A stretch of DNA of 64,000 bases from assembly GCF_008329605.1 (NCBI RefSeq), contig NZ_NPKO01000012.1, forward strand, positions 124,001 through 188,000, written 5' to 3'. This DNA is from Mycolicibacterium sp. P9-64. GTDB taxonomy: Bacteria; Actinomycetota; Actinomycetes; Mycobacteriales; Mycobacteriaceae. This document shows positions 42,361-50,788 of the stretch, one piece after another. Every line of letters starts with the position of its first letter. The stretch's first letter is position 1. The notes under the pieces are model-generated. The model was not told the origin of the DNA. It searched no databases and was given only the letters and a program-made list of their open reading frames with translations. The translations under genes were made by a program, and so were the position numbers.

Positions 42361-43579
42361 GTCCACCGACGAACGTCGTGGCGGAAAGCTCTGGCTTGCC
42401 TGCCAATTCGATCGAATCAAGGCGGGGGAGCAGCTCGGTGAAGAGGCTGTTCATCTCCATCCGGGCCAGCGCGGCACCAAGGCAGAAGTGCACGCCATAG
42501 CCGAACGCGACGTGCTTGTTCGGGTCGCGGCTCACGTCGAAGCGGAACGGGTCGGTGAAGACTTCCTCGTCACGGTTGCCGGAAACGTAGGCCAGGTATA
42601 CCGATTCGCCCTTGGCAATGTCGATGCCGCGCACCGTGGTGTCCGCGGTCGCCGTGCGCATGAATTCCTTGACGGGAGTTGACCAGCGGATCATCTCCTC
42701 GACCGCGGTGCCCATCAAACTTGGATCGTTGCGCAACCGGTCGAGTTCGCCAGGGTTCTCGATGAGCGCGTGCAAGCCGCCGGAGATCGCGTCCTTGGTG
42801 GTGTCGTGGCCGGCGCTGGCGACGATGACGTAGTACGACGCGGTGTCGACGTCCGACAGCGGTTCGCCGTCGATCCGACCGTTGGCGATCGCAGAGGCCA
42901 GGTCGCCGGTCGGTGTTTCGCGGCGCGATGCGGTCAGCGCCGAGAAGTAGGCGAAGAAGTCGAGCAGCACCGCAAGCTGATCCTCGAGGGACCCGCCGTC
43001 CCGCTTGTACTCGTCGTCATCCCCGCCGAACATCTCCTGTGTCAGGGAGTGCATGCGGCCGAAGTCGGACTCGGGCAGGCCGAGTAGCGACATGATCACG
43101 TAGAGCGGGAAGTCGACCGCGATGTCGGTGACGAAGTCGCATTCCGGACCGATGTCAGCCATCTTGTCGACGTATCGCTTGGCCAGCTCGTCGACGCGCA
43201 CCTTGAGGTCACGCATCGCCTTGGGCCGGAACCAGTCCGCGCCGATCGTGCGCACCTTGCGGTGGTGCGGGTCGTCCATGTGGATGAGCGTGCGCAATCC
43301 CATACCCGCTTCGAGCTGCTGTTTGCCCAAGTCGTCGGCCGCAGCGGTGGCGAGCAAGGGGCGTGGTTCACTGATGAAGAGGTTGTTGTCGCGCTCGATC
43401 GCCATGATGTCGGCGTGCTTGGTGATCGCCCAGAACGGTCGGTACGGCGGATTGTCCACCCACGCAACGGGATTGTTCGCCCGGAGATGAGTGAGCGCGG
43501 CGTGCAACCGAGCGTCGTCTGCGTAGGCCTTCGGTTCGGCAAGGACCTTGGCGGCGTCGTCCACCGTGGGCGTGCTCAT
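42326..43579 (-). CDS. Cytochrome P450
   Basis: A 417-residue soluble P450. The I-helix oxygen-binding segment is ASAGHDTTKDA, the K-helix EEMIRW (ExxR), and the heme loop FGYGVHFCLGAALAR with the Cys ligand. Style is that of the mycobacterial CYP families acting on sterols, fatty acids or terpenes (the LRTLIHMDDPHHRKVR stretch), but the subfamily cannot be fixed by eye. GAGGAG precedes the ATG. A perfect dyad TTGAC-GGGT-GTCAA lies 28 bases upstream. Redox partners could be fed by the reductase at 29616. Confidence 0.92.
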   Translation of the reverse strand: MSTPTVDDAAKVLAEPKAYADDARLHAALTHLRANNPVAWVDNPPYRPFWAITKHADIMAIERDNNLFISEPRPLLATAAADDLGKQQLEAGMGLRTLIHMDDPHHRKVRTIGADWFRPKAMRDLKVRVDELAKRYVDKMADIGPECDFVTDIAVDFPLYVIMSLLGLPESDFGRMHSLTQEMFGGDDDEYKRDGGSLEDQLAVLLDFFAYFSALTASRRETPTGDLASAIANGRIDGEPLSDVDTASYYVIVASAGHDTTKDAISGGLHALIENPGELDRLRNDPSLMGTAVEEMIRWSTPVKEFMRTATADTTVRGIDIAKGESVYLAYVSGNRDEEVFTDPFRFDVSRDPNKHVAFGYGVHFCLGAALARMEMNSLFTELLPRLDSIELAGKPELSATTFVGGLKHLPIRYSLR

Positions 43580-43607
43580 GACGTCTCCTCATCGCGCGAA
43601 TCCCGAA

Positions 43608-43621
43608 TTGACGGGTGTCAA
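43608..43621. promoter_or_regulatory. Dyad upstream of the P450 gene
   Basis: TTGACGGGTGTCAA is a perfect 5+5 inverted repeat with a 4-base spacer, 28 bases before the P450 start and 70 before the divergent esterase. The regulator is unknown; the nearby TetR at 41689 is one candidate. Confidence 0.4.
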
Positions 43622-43691
43622 GTCAGTCTAATTGGGACGGTACGCCGTCGCTGCCCGATTGCGCCGATCCGGGATCAGTAGGCTCGGCCCG

Positions 43692-45296
43692 ATGCACCCC
43701 GCAACCGTCCGGCGGACCGGCCCGAGCCTGATCAAGCTGGTCGCCGTGGTTGTGCTCCTGGTGGTCGGCTGCGGCAGGGGCGACGGCGCCGCACCGGCTC
43801 CGACGACTCCGAGTGACCCAGCCGTCGTGCAGACCGCATCGGGAAGTGTCCGCGGCGTCGTAGCACCCGATCATCGACTGTTCGCCGGAATTCCGTATGC
43901 CGCCCCGCCGGTCGGCCCGCTGCGGTGGCAGCCGCCAGCGCCTGCACTTCCATGGCAGGGCGTGCGCGACGCGACCCGCCCCGGTCCGCGCTGCATGCAG
44001 GACAGCACGGATCTGGAACTCGGTAGGCAGACCGACGAAGACTGCCTGTCGCTCAACGTCTGGACGCCACCTGCCGCGCCGGATCAACGGCGGCCGGTGA
44101 TGGTGTGGATCCACGGCGGCTCGTTCGTCAACGGCAGCGGAGGAATCTACGACGCCCGCTGGTTGGCGACCCGGGGCGACATCGTCGTCGTCACCATCAA
44201 CTACCGGCTCGGCGCCCTTGGCTTCCTTGCGCATCCCGCGCTCGGCCCAAAGGGGGACGTCGGCAACTACGGGTTGGCCGACCAGCAGGCTGCGCTGCGT
44301 TGGGTGCGTGACAACATCGCGAAGTTCGGCGGGGATCCCGACAAGGTGACCATCGCAGGCGAGTCGGCGGGGGCGATGTCGGTGTGCGATCACCTCGTCG
44401 CACCCGGGTCGGCCGGACTGTTCCGCGGGGCGATCCTGCAGAGCGGACCGTGCCAGGCGCAGCTCGCCCTACCCGAGGCACAGCGTGCCAGCCTCGACTA
44501 TGCACGCCAAGCGGGTTGCGGCGATCCGGTGTCGGCCGCCGCGTGTCTGCGTGCGTTGCCGGCCGACAAACTCCGAGAACCTGTGTGGTACTACGGGATC
44601 GGTGACGACAAGTTGAGTGGACCGGTCACCGGAACCGCCACGTTGCCGGTGGATCCGATGACGGCGATCGGGCGGGGCAACGCGGCGAAGGTGCCCGTCG
44701 CGATCGGTACCAACCGCGACGAGTTCACGCTGTTCGTGGCACTGGAGTACCTGCGCGGCAAGAAGATCACGGCCGAGCAATACCCACATCAGTTGTCGGG
44801 AACGTTCGGCGCCGACGCCGGTGCGGTGGCGGCGCGCTACCCGCTCGACGGGTACGGCGGCAGTGCATCGCTGGCGTTCTCCGCAGCGGTCACCGACTCC
44901 ACGTTCGCGTGCGTCGCCGATCGGATCGGTGAGTCGCTTGCCGCGCACGGTCCCGTCTACGCCTACGAGTTCAACGACCCCAACCCGCCAACGCCGGATC
45001 CCTTGCGCACCTTGCCCTTCCCCGTCGGGGCCAGTCATTCACTCGAACTGCGCTACCTGTTCGACATCGGCGGCGCACCTGCGCTGGACCCGGCGCAGCA
45101 GGTGCTCTCGGATCAGATGATCGACTACTGGAGCGAGTTCGTCGCCACAGGCGCCCCCGACGTCGCCGATCGGCCGGACTGGCCGCAACTCGATGCCTCC
45201 GGCAGTCGGCTGTCACTGCACCCCGGCGACCTGACGGTGATCACCGATTTCGACAAGACCCATCAATGCCCGTTCTGGGCGAGCCTGAAGAGGTGA
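43692..45296 (+). CDS. Type-B carboxylesterase lipoprotein
   Basis: A 534-residue alpha/beta-hydrolase of the carboxylesterase/lipase type. A signal peptide with lipobox VLLVVGC anchors it outside. The oxyanion HGGSFVNGSGG, the nucleophile elbow GESAGAMS (Ser), and downstream Glu (NRDEF) and His (GASHSLELRYLF) complete the triad. The family hydrolyses ester bonds of lipids or xenobiotics; the substrate here is unknown. It starts at ATG 43692, giving a proper signal peptide. Confidence 0.88.
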   Translation: MHPATVRRTGPSLIKLVAVVVLLVVGCGRGDGAAPAPTTPSDPAVVQTASGSVRGVVAPDHRLFAGIPYAAPPVGPLRWQPPAPALPWQGVRDATRPGPRCMQDSTDLELGRQTDEDCLSLNVWTPPAAPDQRRPVMVWIHGGSFVNGSGGIYDARWLATRGDIVVVTINYRLGALGFLAHPALGPKGDVGNYGLADQQAALRWVRDNIAKFGGDPDKVTIAGESAGAMSVCDHLVAPGSAGLFRGAILQSGPCQAQLALPEAQRASLDYARQAGCGDPVSAAACLRALPADKLREPVWYYGIGDDKLSGPVTGTATLPVDPMTAIGRGNAAKVPVAIGTNRDEFTLFVALEYLRGKKITAEQYPHQLSGTFGADAGAVAARYPLDGYGGSASLAFSAAVTDSTFACVADRIGESLAAHGPVYAYEFNDPNPPTPDPLRTLPFPVGASHSLELRYLFDIGGAPALDPAQQVLSDQMIDYWSEFVATGAPDVADRPDWPQLDASGSRLSLHPGDLTVITDFDKTHQCPFWASLKR

Positions 45297-45299
45297 GAC

Positions 45300-45654
45300 A
45301 TGCCGACTCCTGATCCACAGACCTTTGCCGCCGCGTGGGTGCGGGCGTGGAACGACCACGACGTGGAGGCGGTGCTCGCGCACTTCCACGGTGACGTCGT
45401 GTTCAGTTCACCCGTCGCGGCGCGACTGCTGCCAGAGACCCGGGGGAGTGGTGCGGGGCAAGGCCGCGCTGCGGGACTACTGGGTGACCGCGCTTGGTCT
45501 GCTGCCCGACCTGCACTTCGAGGTGATCGACGTGTACAGGGGTGAGTCGCTGCTGGTGATCAACTACCGCAACCACCGCGGCGAGTCGGTGAACGAGGTG
45601 CTGATCTTCGACGGGGATCTGGTCCGCGAGGGGCACGGCACCTACGTCGACTAG
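45300..45654 (+). pseudogene. SnoaL/NTF2-like protein, frameshifted
   Basis: The N-terminal half reads in one frame (MPTPDPQTFAAAWVRAWNDH then DVEAVLAHFHGDVVFSSP) and the C-terminal half (VVRGKAALRDYWVTALGLLP, then FEVIDVYRGESLLVINYRNH) in the +1 frame. Joined, they make a normal SnoaL-like protein of about 117 residues. The shift falls in ACCCGGGGGAG (about 45438-45448), so one extra C or G explains it: a true pseudogene or a sequencing error. It starts right after the esterase stop and was probably co-transcribed. Confidence 0.8.
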
Positions 45655-45805
45655 GCAGGGCCGCTCCTCGGCGAGCGATCCCGGTAGCGCAGAAATGCCT
45701 TCCAAGAATTGATCCGCAGAAAAGTGTGGGAATTGGTGCGGCGGGTTGCTCCTAGTCGATGAACGCGGCCCACCCAGGGGCTGCGACAGCCTCAAGGAGA
45801 TCACC

Positions 45806-46153
45806 ATGAACACCTCGACCACCCGCAAGCTGACCCGCTTCCAGTACGCCGCGACGCTCGTCGGCGCGTTGGCCGTCGTAGCCCTCGCCCCGGCGACCGC
45901 CCACGCCCAGCCCGTCGGGTCCAACGGTGCCGATGGCGGATGCCACTACACCGACAAGGATGGTTACGACATTCCGATCGACGACGGCCAGGGTGTCATC
46001 GTCGACGGGAAGACCGTCACCTGCAGCGGCGGCGTCATCACCGTCAGCGCTGCGCCGAGTCGCAACGTCGGCCCCAAGAAGCCGGTCGTGAACCAAACGC
46101 TCCAGCAGGTCCCGGCGCTGCAGCGGAGCGTGGCCGTCACGACGGCCCCCTGA
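45806..46153 (+). CDS. Small secreted protein
   Basis: A 115-residue protein with a clear Sec signal peptide (FQYAATLVGALAVVALAPATAHA, cleavage before QPVG; quoted across the h-region). The mature part has two Cys (GGCHYTDKDGYDIP, TVTCSGGVITV) that could pair. An excellent AAGGAG lies six bases before the ATG. No family recognised; function unknown. Confidence 0.7.
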   Translation: MNTSTTRKLTRFQYAATLVGALAVVALAPATAHAQPVGSNGADGGCHYTDKDGYDIPIDDGQGVIVDGKTVTCSGGVITVSAAPSRNVGPKKPVVNQTLQQVPALQRSVAVTTAP

Positions 46154-46166
46154 CGCCCGCGCCGTG

Positions 46167-46640
46167 TCAGGCGGGCGTCACCCAGGTAGTGATGTCGGCG
46201 TGCACGACTTCGGTGCCAGTCCTGTCGACGATGCTGACCGGCACTGTGATCTCCGTGCCCTCGCGGATCACGTCGAAGTCCGGCGGATCGAGACGGGCCA
46301 CGGCGCGCAGCGACGTGGTCGCCTTGGCGAGGTACGCAACGTTCATGGCCTTGGGGATCCAGCGATGGGTGGTCGGCACGGTCGCCTCCATGAGCATGCC
46401 CATGGCGACCTCCGCAGCGTTGCAGGAGGCGATGGCGTGCACGGTGTGCAGGTGGTTGTAGACGAAGAACCACTTGGGCACGTCGACCTCGGCGATCCCA
46501 GGCTCCATGCGCCGGACGTGAGGAAGCACCGAGGCGAAGTAGGGCACGCGTGCCATCGCCGCGACGGAGAACAGCCGGCTGCCGAGCGGTCGGTCGGACA
46601 ATTGCTTCCAGGCGCGATACGTCGAGCTCTGCGTCGTCAT
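46167..46640 (-). CDS. DUF4442-type hotdog-fold protein, putative thioesterase
   Basis: A 157-residue single-domain protein with hotdog-fold features: FVYNHLHTVHAIASCNAAEV followed by the central helix GMLMEATVPTTHRWIPKAMNV and strands ending VSIVDRTGTEVVHADITTWV. It resembles the DUF4442/YiiD-C acyl thioesterase-like group. An upstream TTACTC...GAGTAA dyad suggests TetR control, as for lipid genes. ATG 46640 is chosen; the open frame runs further upstream without family character. Confidence 0.65.
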   Translation of the reverse strand: MTTQSSTYRAWKQLSDRPLGSRLFSVAAMARVPYFASVLPHVRRMEPGIAEVDVPKWFFVYNHLHTVHAIASCNAAEVAMGMLMEATVPTTHRWIPKAMNVAYLAKATTSLRAVARLDPPDFDVIREGTEITVPVSIVDRTGTEVVHADITTWVTPA

Positions 46641-46650
46641 GACGGCTGAC

Positions 46651-46666
46651 CTTACTCTGGAGTAAG
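46651..46666. promoter_or_regulatory. CTTACTC-TG-GAGTAAG operator-like dyad
   Basis: A perfect 7+7 inverted repeat 11 bases upstream of the hotdog-protein start; a degenerate copy (CTCACTG-TC-GAGTAAG) recurs about 130 bases further. This shape is typical of TetR-family operators, including lipid-responsive ones; the cognate regulator is not known. Confidence 0.55.
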
Positions 46667-46835
46667 ATCTCTGCTTGCGCCCACGGTCGCGATCCACCCC
46701 GTCGACCACGGCCCTAGGCGCAATCGCGACCCGCAATTGCTCGTCCGCGGAGAGGCGCCGGGCAGCTGCGACGACTAACCTCACTGTCGAGTAAGAACTG
46801 CTGGTGTGACGGTGTGCACCCAGTTGGCCCGGGAT

Positions 46836-46864
46836 TTGGAAGAGGCCCAGTTCTGAGGCATACT
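46836..46864 (+). promoter_or_regulatory. Candidate promoter of the S10 operon
   Basis: TTGGAA (46836-46841), a 17-base spacer, and CATACT (46859-46864), giving a leader of roughly 290 bases before rpsJ. A typical sigA-like spacing; not experimentally known from this sequence. Confidence 0.5.
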
Positions 46865-47162
46865 GTTCGGGTTGCCTTGCGCCGGACGGTGCCCTTTTCG
46901 GGACCGACTGGCCACGGCATCCGACCAGCGCCCTAACGGGCGCATCCGGTCCCAACCTTCGAGCGCGACGGATTTCCGCCGCGAGCGAGCGTGCGCAAGG
47001 GCGACACACCCGAGCGCGGGGGTCGGAGCACATACGACAGGTAAACAGCGGCGGCATAGCCAGCGCGCGAACCGGACGGATATCCGTTCGGCCGCGCGCA
47101 CTGAGTACGCAGAACGAGCATGGCCCGAGCTACGGGCCCGTAAAGAGTGAGGTAGGACAAGC

Positions 47163-47468
47163 GTGGCGGGACAAAAGATCCGCATCAGGCTCAAGGCCTA
47201 CGACCATGAGGCGATTGACGCCTCGGCGCGAAAGATCGTCGAGACAGTCACCCGAACGGGCGCCAGCGTGGTCGGTCCGGTGCCGCTGCCGACCGAGAAG
47301 AACATCTATTGCGTCATCCGGTCCCCGCACAAGTACAAGGACTCGCGGGAGCACTTCGAGATGCGCACCCACAAGCGACTCATCGACATCCTCGACCCGA
47401 CGCCGAAGACCGTTGACGCCTTGATGCGCATCGATCTGCCGGCGAGCGTCGACGTCAACATTCAGTAG
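47163..47468 (+). CDS. rpsJ: 30S ribosomal protein S10
   Basis: S10, 101 residues, in the 30S head; in many bacteria it also joins transcription antitermination complexes as NusE. Sequence MAGQKIRIRLKAYDHEAID and HFEMRTHKRLIDILDP is as in mycobacteria. GTG start with GAGG upstream. First gene of an 11-gene co-directional operon. Confidence 0.97.
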   Translation: MAGQKIRIRLKAYDHEAIDASARKIVETVTRTGASVVGPVPLPTEKNIYCVIRSPHKYKDSREHFEMRTHKRLIDILDPTPKTVDALMRIDLPASVDVNIQ

Positions 47469-47482
47469 GAGACCCAAGAAAA

Positions 47483-48136
47483 ATGGCTAGAAAAGGCATT
47501 TTGGGCACCAAGCTGGGCATGACGCAGGTGTTCGACGAGAACAACAAAGTCGTCCCGGTGACGGTCGTGAAGGCCGGCCCCAACGTGGTGACCCGTATCC
47601 GTACCCCCGAGGTCGACGGCTACAGCGCCGTGCAGCTCGCCTACGGCGAGATCAGCCCGCGCAAGGTGAACAAGCCGGTTACCGGTCAGTTCGCCGCCGC
47701 AGGCGTGAACCCGCGCCGCCACCTCGCCGAGCTGCGGCTCGACGACGAGGCAGCTGCTGCCGAGTACGCAGTCGGCCAGGAGCTGACCGCCGAGATCTTC
47801 GCCGACGGAAACTTCGTCGACGTGACCGGCACCTCCAAGGGCAAGGGCTTCGCAGGCACCATGAAGCGTCACGGCTTCAAGGGCCAGGGCGCGAGCCACG
47901 GTGCACAGGCCGTGCACCGCCGGCCCGGCTCGATCGGTGGCTGTGCCACCCCCGGCCGTGTCTTCAAGGGCACCCGGATGTCGGGCCGCATGGGTAGCGA
48001 CCGGATCACCACCCAGAACCTGGTGGTGCACAAGGTCGATGCCGAGAACGGCGTGCTGTTGATCAAGGGCGCCATCCCCGGCCGCAATGGCGGACTCGTC
48101 GTGGTCCGCAGTGCGATCAAACGAGGTGAGAAGTAA
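47483..48136 (+). CDS. rplC: 50S ribosomal protein L3
   Basis: L3, 217 residues, an early-assembling 23S rRNA binder near the peptidyl transferase centre. Signatures ILGTKLGMTQVFDENNKVVP and FAGTMKRHGFKGQGASHGAQ are present. It starts 14 bases after rpsJ; the stop overlaps rplD by one base. Confidence 0.97.
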   Translation: MARKGILGTKLGMTQVFDENNKVVPVTVVKAGPNVVTRIRTPEVDGYSAVQLAYGEISPRKVNKPVTGQFAAAGVNPRRHLAELRLDDEAAAAEYAVGQELTAEIFADGNFVDVTGTSKGKGFAGTMKRHGFKGQGASHGAQAVHRRPGSIGGCATPGRVFKGTRMSGRMGSDRITTQNLVVHKVDAENGVLLIKGAIPGRNGGLVVVRSAIKRGEK

Positions 48137-48792
48137 TGGCTTCCTTGAAGATTGACGTTCATACCCCGGCAGGCAAGAAGGACGGCACGGTCGAACTACC
48201 GGCTGCCCTCTTCGACGTCGAGCCCAACATCGCGCTGATGCACCAGGTGGTCACCGCGCAGTTGGCCGCCAAGCGCCAGGGCACGCACTCCACCAAGACC
48301 CGCGGTGAGGTCTCCGGCGGCGGCAAGAAGCCGTACCGGCAGAAGGGCACAGGCCGGGCTCGTCAGGGCTCGACGCGTGCGCCGCAGTTCACCGGTGGTG
48401 GCGTCGTGCACGGCCCGCAGCCGCGTGACTACAGCCAGCGGACCCCGAAGAAGATGATCGCGGCTGCCCTGCGCAGCGCGCTGTCGGACCGGGCACGCAA
48501 CGAGCGGATCCACGCCGTTACCGAATTGCTCGCCGGCCAGACGCCGTCGACCAAGTCGGCCAAGGAGTTCCTTGCGACCCTGACCGAGCGCCGCAAGGTG
48601 CTGGTCGTCATTGGCCGCAGCGACGAGGTCAGCGCGAAGAGCGTGCGCAATCTGCCTGGCGTGCACGTCATCTCGCCGGATCAGCTGAACACGTACGACG
48701 TGCTCGACGCCGACGATCTGGTGTTCAGCGTCGAGGCGCTCGATGCCTACATCAGCGCCAACACGAAGAACACTGAGGAGGTGTCGGCCTGA
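48136..48792 (+). CDS. rplD: 50S ribosomal protein L4
   Basis: L4, 218 residues. The tunnel loop GEVSGGGKKPYRQKGTGRAR is intact (macrolide-relevant segment, wild-type in form). Overlaps rplC and rplW by one base each (TAATG, TGATG). The C-terminal KNTEEVSA tail is mycobacterial. Confidence 0.97.
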   Translation: MASLKIDVHTPAGKKDGTVELPAALFDVEPNIALMHQVVTAQLAAKRQGTHSTKTRGEVSGGGKKPYRQKGTGRARQGSTRAPQFTGGGVVHGPQPRDYSQRTPKKMIAAALRSALSDRARNERIHAVTELLAGQTPSTKSAKEFLATLTERRKVLVVIGRSDEVSAKSVRNLPGVHVISPDQLNTYDVLDADDLVFSVEALDAYISANTKNTEEVSA

Positions 48793-49094
48793 TGGCTACC
48801 GTGACCGATCCCCGCGACATCATCTTGGCCCCTGTGATCTCTGAGAAGAGCTACGGGTTGATCGAGGACAACGTCTACACGTTCGTCGTTCACCCCAGCT
48901 CGAACAAGACGCAGATCAAGATCGCGATCGAGAAGATCTTCAGCGTCAAGGTCGATTCCGTGAACACGCTCAACCGTCAGGGCAAGCGCAAGCGCACCCG
49001 TGCCGGATTTGGCACGCGCAAGAGCACCAAGCGCGCCATCGTCACGCTGGCTGCGAACAGCAAGCCAATCGACCTGTTCGGAGCACCGGCCTAA
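48792..49094 (+). CDS. rplW: 50S ribosomal protein L23
   Basis: L23, 100 residues, at the exit tunnel where trigger factor and SRP dock. Typical PRDIILAPVISEKSYGLIE start and KIFSVKVDSVNTLNRQGK core. Coupled to rplD; rplB follows after 33 bases. Confidence 0.97.
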   Translation: MATVTDPRDIILAPVISEKSYGLIEDNVYTFVVHPSSNKTQIKIAIEKIFSVKVDSVNTLNRQGKRKRTRAGFGTRKSTKRAIVTLAANSKPIDLFGAPA

Positions 49095-49127
49095 CCGCCG
49101 GCGGAAGCACAGAGGACATATAGAGAC

Positions 49128-49964
49128 ATGGCTATTCGCAAGTACAAGCCGACGACTCCGGGTCGTCGCGGGTCGAGCGTCTCGGACTTCGCCGAGATCA
49201 CTCGGTCGACGCCCGAGAAGTCGCTCATCAAGCCGCTGCACAGCACCGGTGGGCGTAACGCACACGGCCGCATCACCACTCGCCACAAGGGTGGTGGCCA
49301 CAAGCGCGCCTACCGCGTCATCGACTTCCGTCGCCACGACAAGGACGGCGTCAACGCCAAGGTCGCTCACATCGAGTACGACCCCAACCGGACCGCGAAC
49401 ATCGCGCTGCTGCACTACGTCGACGGCGAGAAGCGCTACATCATCGCGCCGCAGGGACTTTCGCAGGGCGACGTGATCGAGCAGGGGCCGAACGCCGACA
49501 TCAAGCCGGGTAACAACCTGCCGCTGCGCAACATCCCGTCCGGCACCGTGATCCATGCCGTGGAGTTGCGTCCCGGCGGTGGCGCCAAGATGGGCCGCTC
49601 GGCCGGTGTCAGCATCCAGCTGCTCGGCAAGGAAGGCACCTACGCCACGCTGCGCATGCCCAGTGGTGAGATCCGCCGTGTCGACGTGCGCTGCCGCGCC
49701 ACCATCGGCGAGGTTGGCAACGCCGAGCAGGCGAACATCAACTGGGGCAAGGCCGGACGTATGCGCTGGAAGGGCAAGCGCCCGACCGTCCGCGGTGTCG
49801 TGATGAACCCGGTCGACCACCCGCACGGTGGCGGCGAGGGCAAGACCTCCGGTGGTCGCCACCCGGTCAGCCCGTGGGGCAAGCCCGAGGGCCGCACCCG
49901 CAAGAACAAGCCGAGCGACAAGCTCATCGTCCGACGCCGGCGCACCGGCAAGAATAAGCGCTAG
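49128..49964 (+). CDS. rplB: 50S ribosomal protein L2
   Basis: L2, 278 residues, needed for subunit association and peptidyl transfer. The conserved VMNPVDHPHGGGEGKTSGGR with the functional His is present near the C-terminus. Length normal. Confidence 0.97.
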   Translation: MAIRKYKPTTPGRRGSSVSDFAEITRSTPEKSLIKPLHSTGGRNAHGRITTRHKGGGHKRAYRVIDFRRHDKDGVNAKVAHIEYDPNRTANIALLHYVDGEKRYIIAPQGLSQGDVIEQGPNADIKPGNNLPLRNIPSGTVIHAVELRPGGGAKMGRSAGVSIQLLGKEGTYATLRMPSGEIRRVDVRCRATIGEVGNAEQANINWGKAGRMRWKGKRPTVRGVVMNPVDHPHGGGEGKTSGGRHPVSPWGKPEGRTRKNKPSDKLIVRRRRTGKNKR

Positions 49965-49976
49965 GAGTAGCCAGCG

Positions 49977-50258
49977 ATGCCACGCAGCCTGAAGAAGGGC
50001 CCGTTCGTCGACGACCATCTGCTCAAGAAGGTCGACGTCCAGAACGAGAAGAACACGAAGCAGGTCATCAAGACCTGGTCGCGTCGTTCGACCATCATCC
50101 CGGACTTCATCGGTCACACCTTCGCCGTCCACGACGGTCGCAAGCACGTGCCGGTGTTCGTGTCGGAGTCGATGGTTGGGCACAAGCTGGGCGAGTTCGC
50201 CCCGACGCGGACGTTCAAGGGTCACATCAAGGACGACCGGAAGAGCAAGCGGCGATAA
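49977..50258 (+). CDS. rpsS: 30S ribosomal protein S19
   Basis: S19, 93 residues, in the 30S head beside S13. MPRSLKKGPFVDDHLLKKV and the HTFAVHDGRKHVPVFVSESM core are typical. Stop overlaps rplV (TAATG). Confidence 0.97.
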   Translation: MPRSLKKGPFVDDHLLKKVDVQNEKNTKQVIKTWSRRSTIIPDFIGHTFAVHDGRKHVPVFVSESMVGHKLGEFAPTRTFKGHIKDDRKSKRR

Positions 50259-50788
50259 TGACTACCACGACTGAATATCCGTCGGCGACCGCGAAGGCAC
50301 GCTTCGTGCACATCTCGGCGTCCAAAGCCCGCAGGGTGATCGACCTGGTGCGCGGCAAGTCCGTGACCGAGGCACTCGACATTCTGCGCTGGGCGCCTCA
50401 GGGCGCGAGCGAGACGGTCGCCAAGGTCATCGCCAGTGCAGCGGCCAACGCGCAGAACAACGATGGGCTCGACCCGTCGACTCTGGTCGTTGCCACCGTC
50501 TACGCCGACGAGGGCCCGACCGCAAAGCGCATTCGCCCGCGTGCCCAGGGGCGTGCGTACCGGATCCGCAAGCGCACCAGCCACATCACGGTGATCGTGG
50601 AAAGCCGGCCGCCCCGCGAAGGCGCCGGCAAGAGCGCCTCCGCATCCGCAGCCCGCGCACGTCGCGCCGAGGGCAGCAAGGCCGCAACCAAGGCACCCGC
50701 CAAGAAGGCGCCTGCCAAGAAGGCGGCTGAGGCGAAGGTCGATACGACCACCGCTGAGACCTCTGATTCGAAGGGAGGCTCGGAGTAG
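50258..50788 (+). CDS. rplV: 50S ribosomal protein L22
   Basis: L22, 176 residues, lining the exit tunnel. The core (residues 1-115) is normal; a Lys/Ala-rich tail (APAKKAPAKKAAEAKVDTTT) extends it by about 60 residues, as is usual in mycobacteria. Stop overlaps the GTG of rpsC. Confidence 0.97.
   Translation: MTTTTEYPSATAKARFVHISASKARRVIDLVRGKSVTEALDILRWAPQGASETVAKVIASAAANAQNNDGLDPSTLVVATVYADEGPTAKRIRPRAQGRAYRIRKRTSHITVIVESRPPREGAGKSASASAARARRAEGSKAATKAPAKKAPAKKAAEAKVDTTTAETSDSKGGSE

Larger units (their letters stand above)
46641..47162. other. Non-coding S10 operon upstream and leader region
   Basis: 522 bases without a convincing gene. It holds the TTACTC/GAGTAA operator (46651-46666) and an imperfect second copy near 46780-46796, the candidate S10 promoter (46836-46864), then a GC-rich leader with a GCGCCC-TAAC-GGGCGC hairpin (46928-46943). 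That hairpin is enclosed by longer-range GGACCG/CGGTCC pairing. I see no other element. Confidence 0.6.

Noticed and set aside
43692..45296. Esterase as a PE/PPE-type or LipY-like lipase
   Set aside because: The type-B carboxylesterase layout (GESAGA, N-terminal HGGSF) and lipobox fit better; no PE/PPE domain is present.
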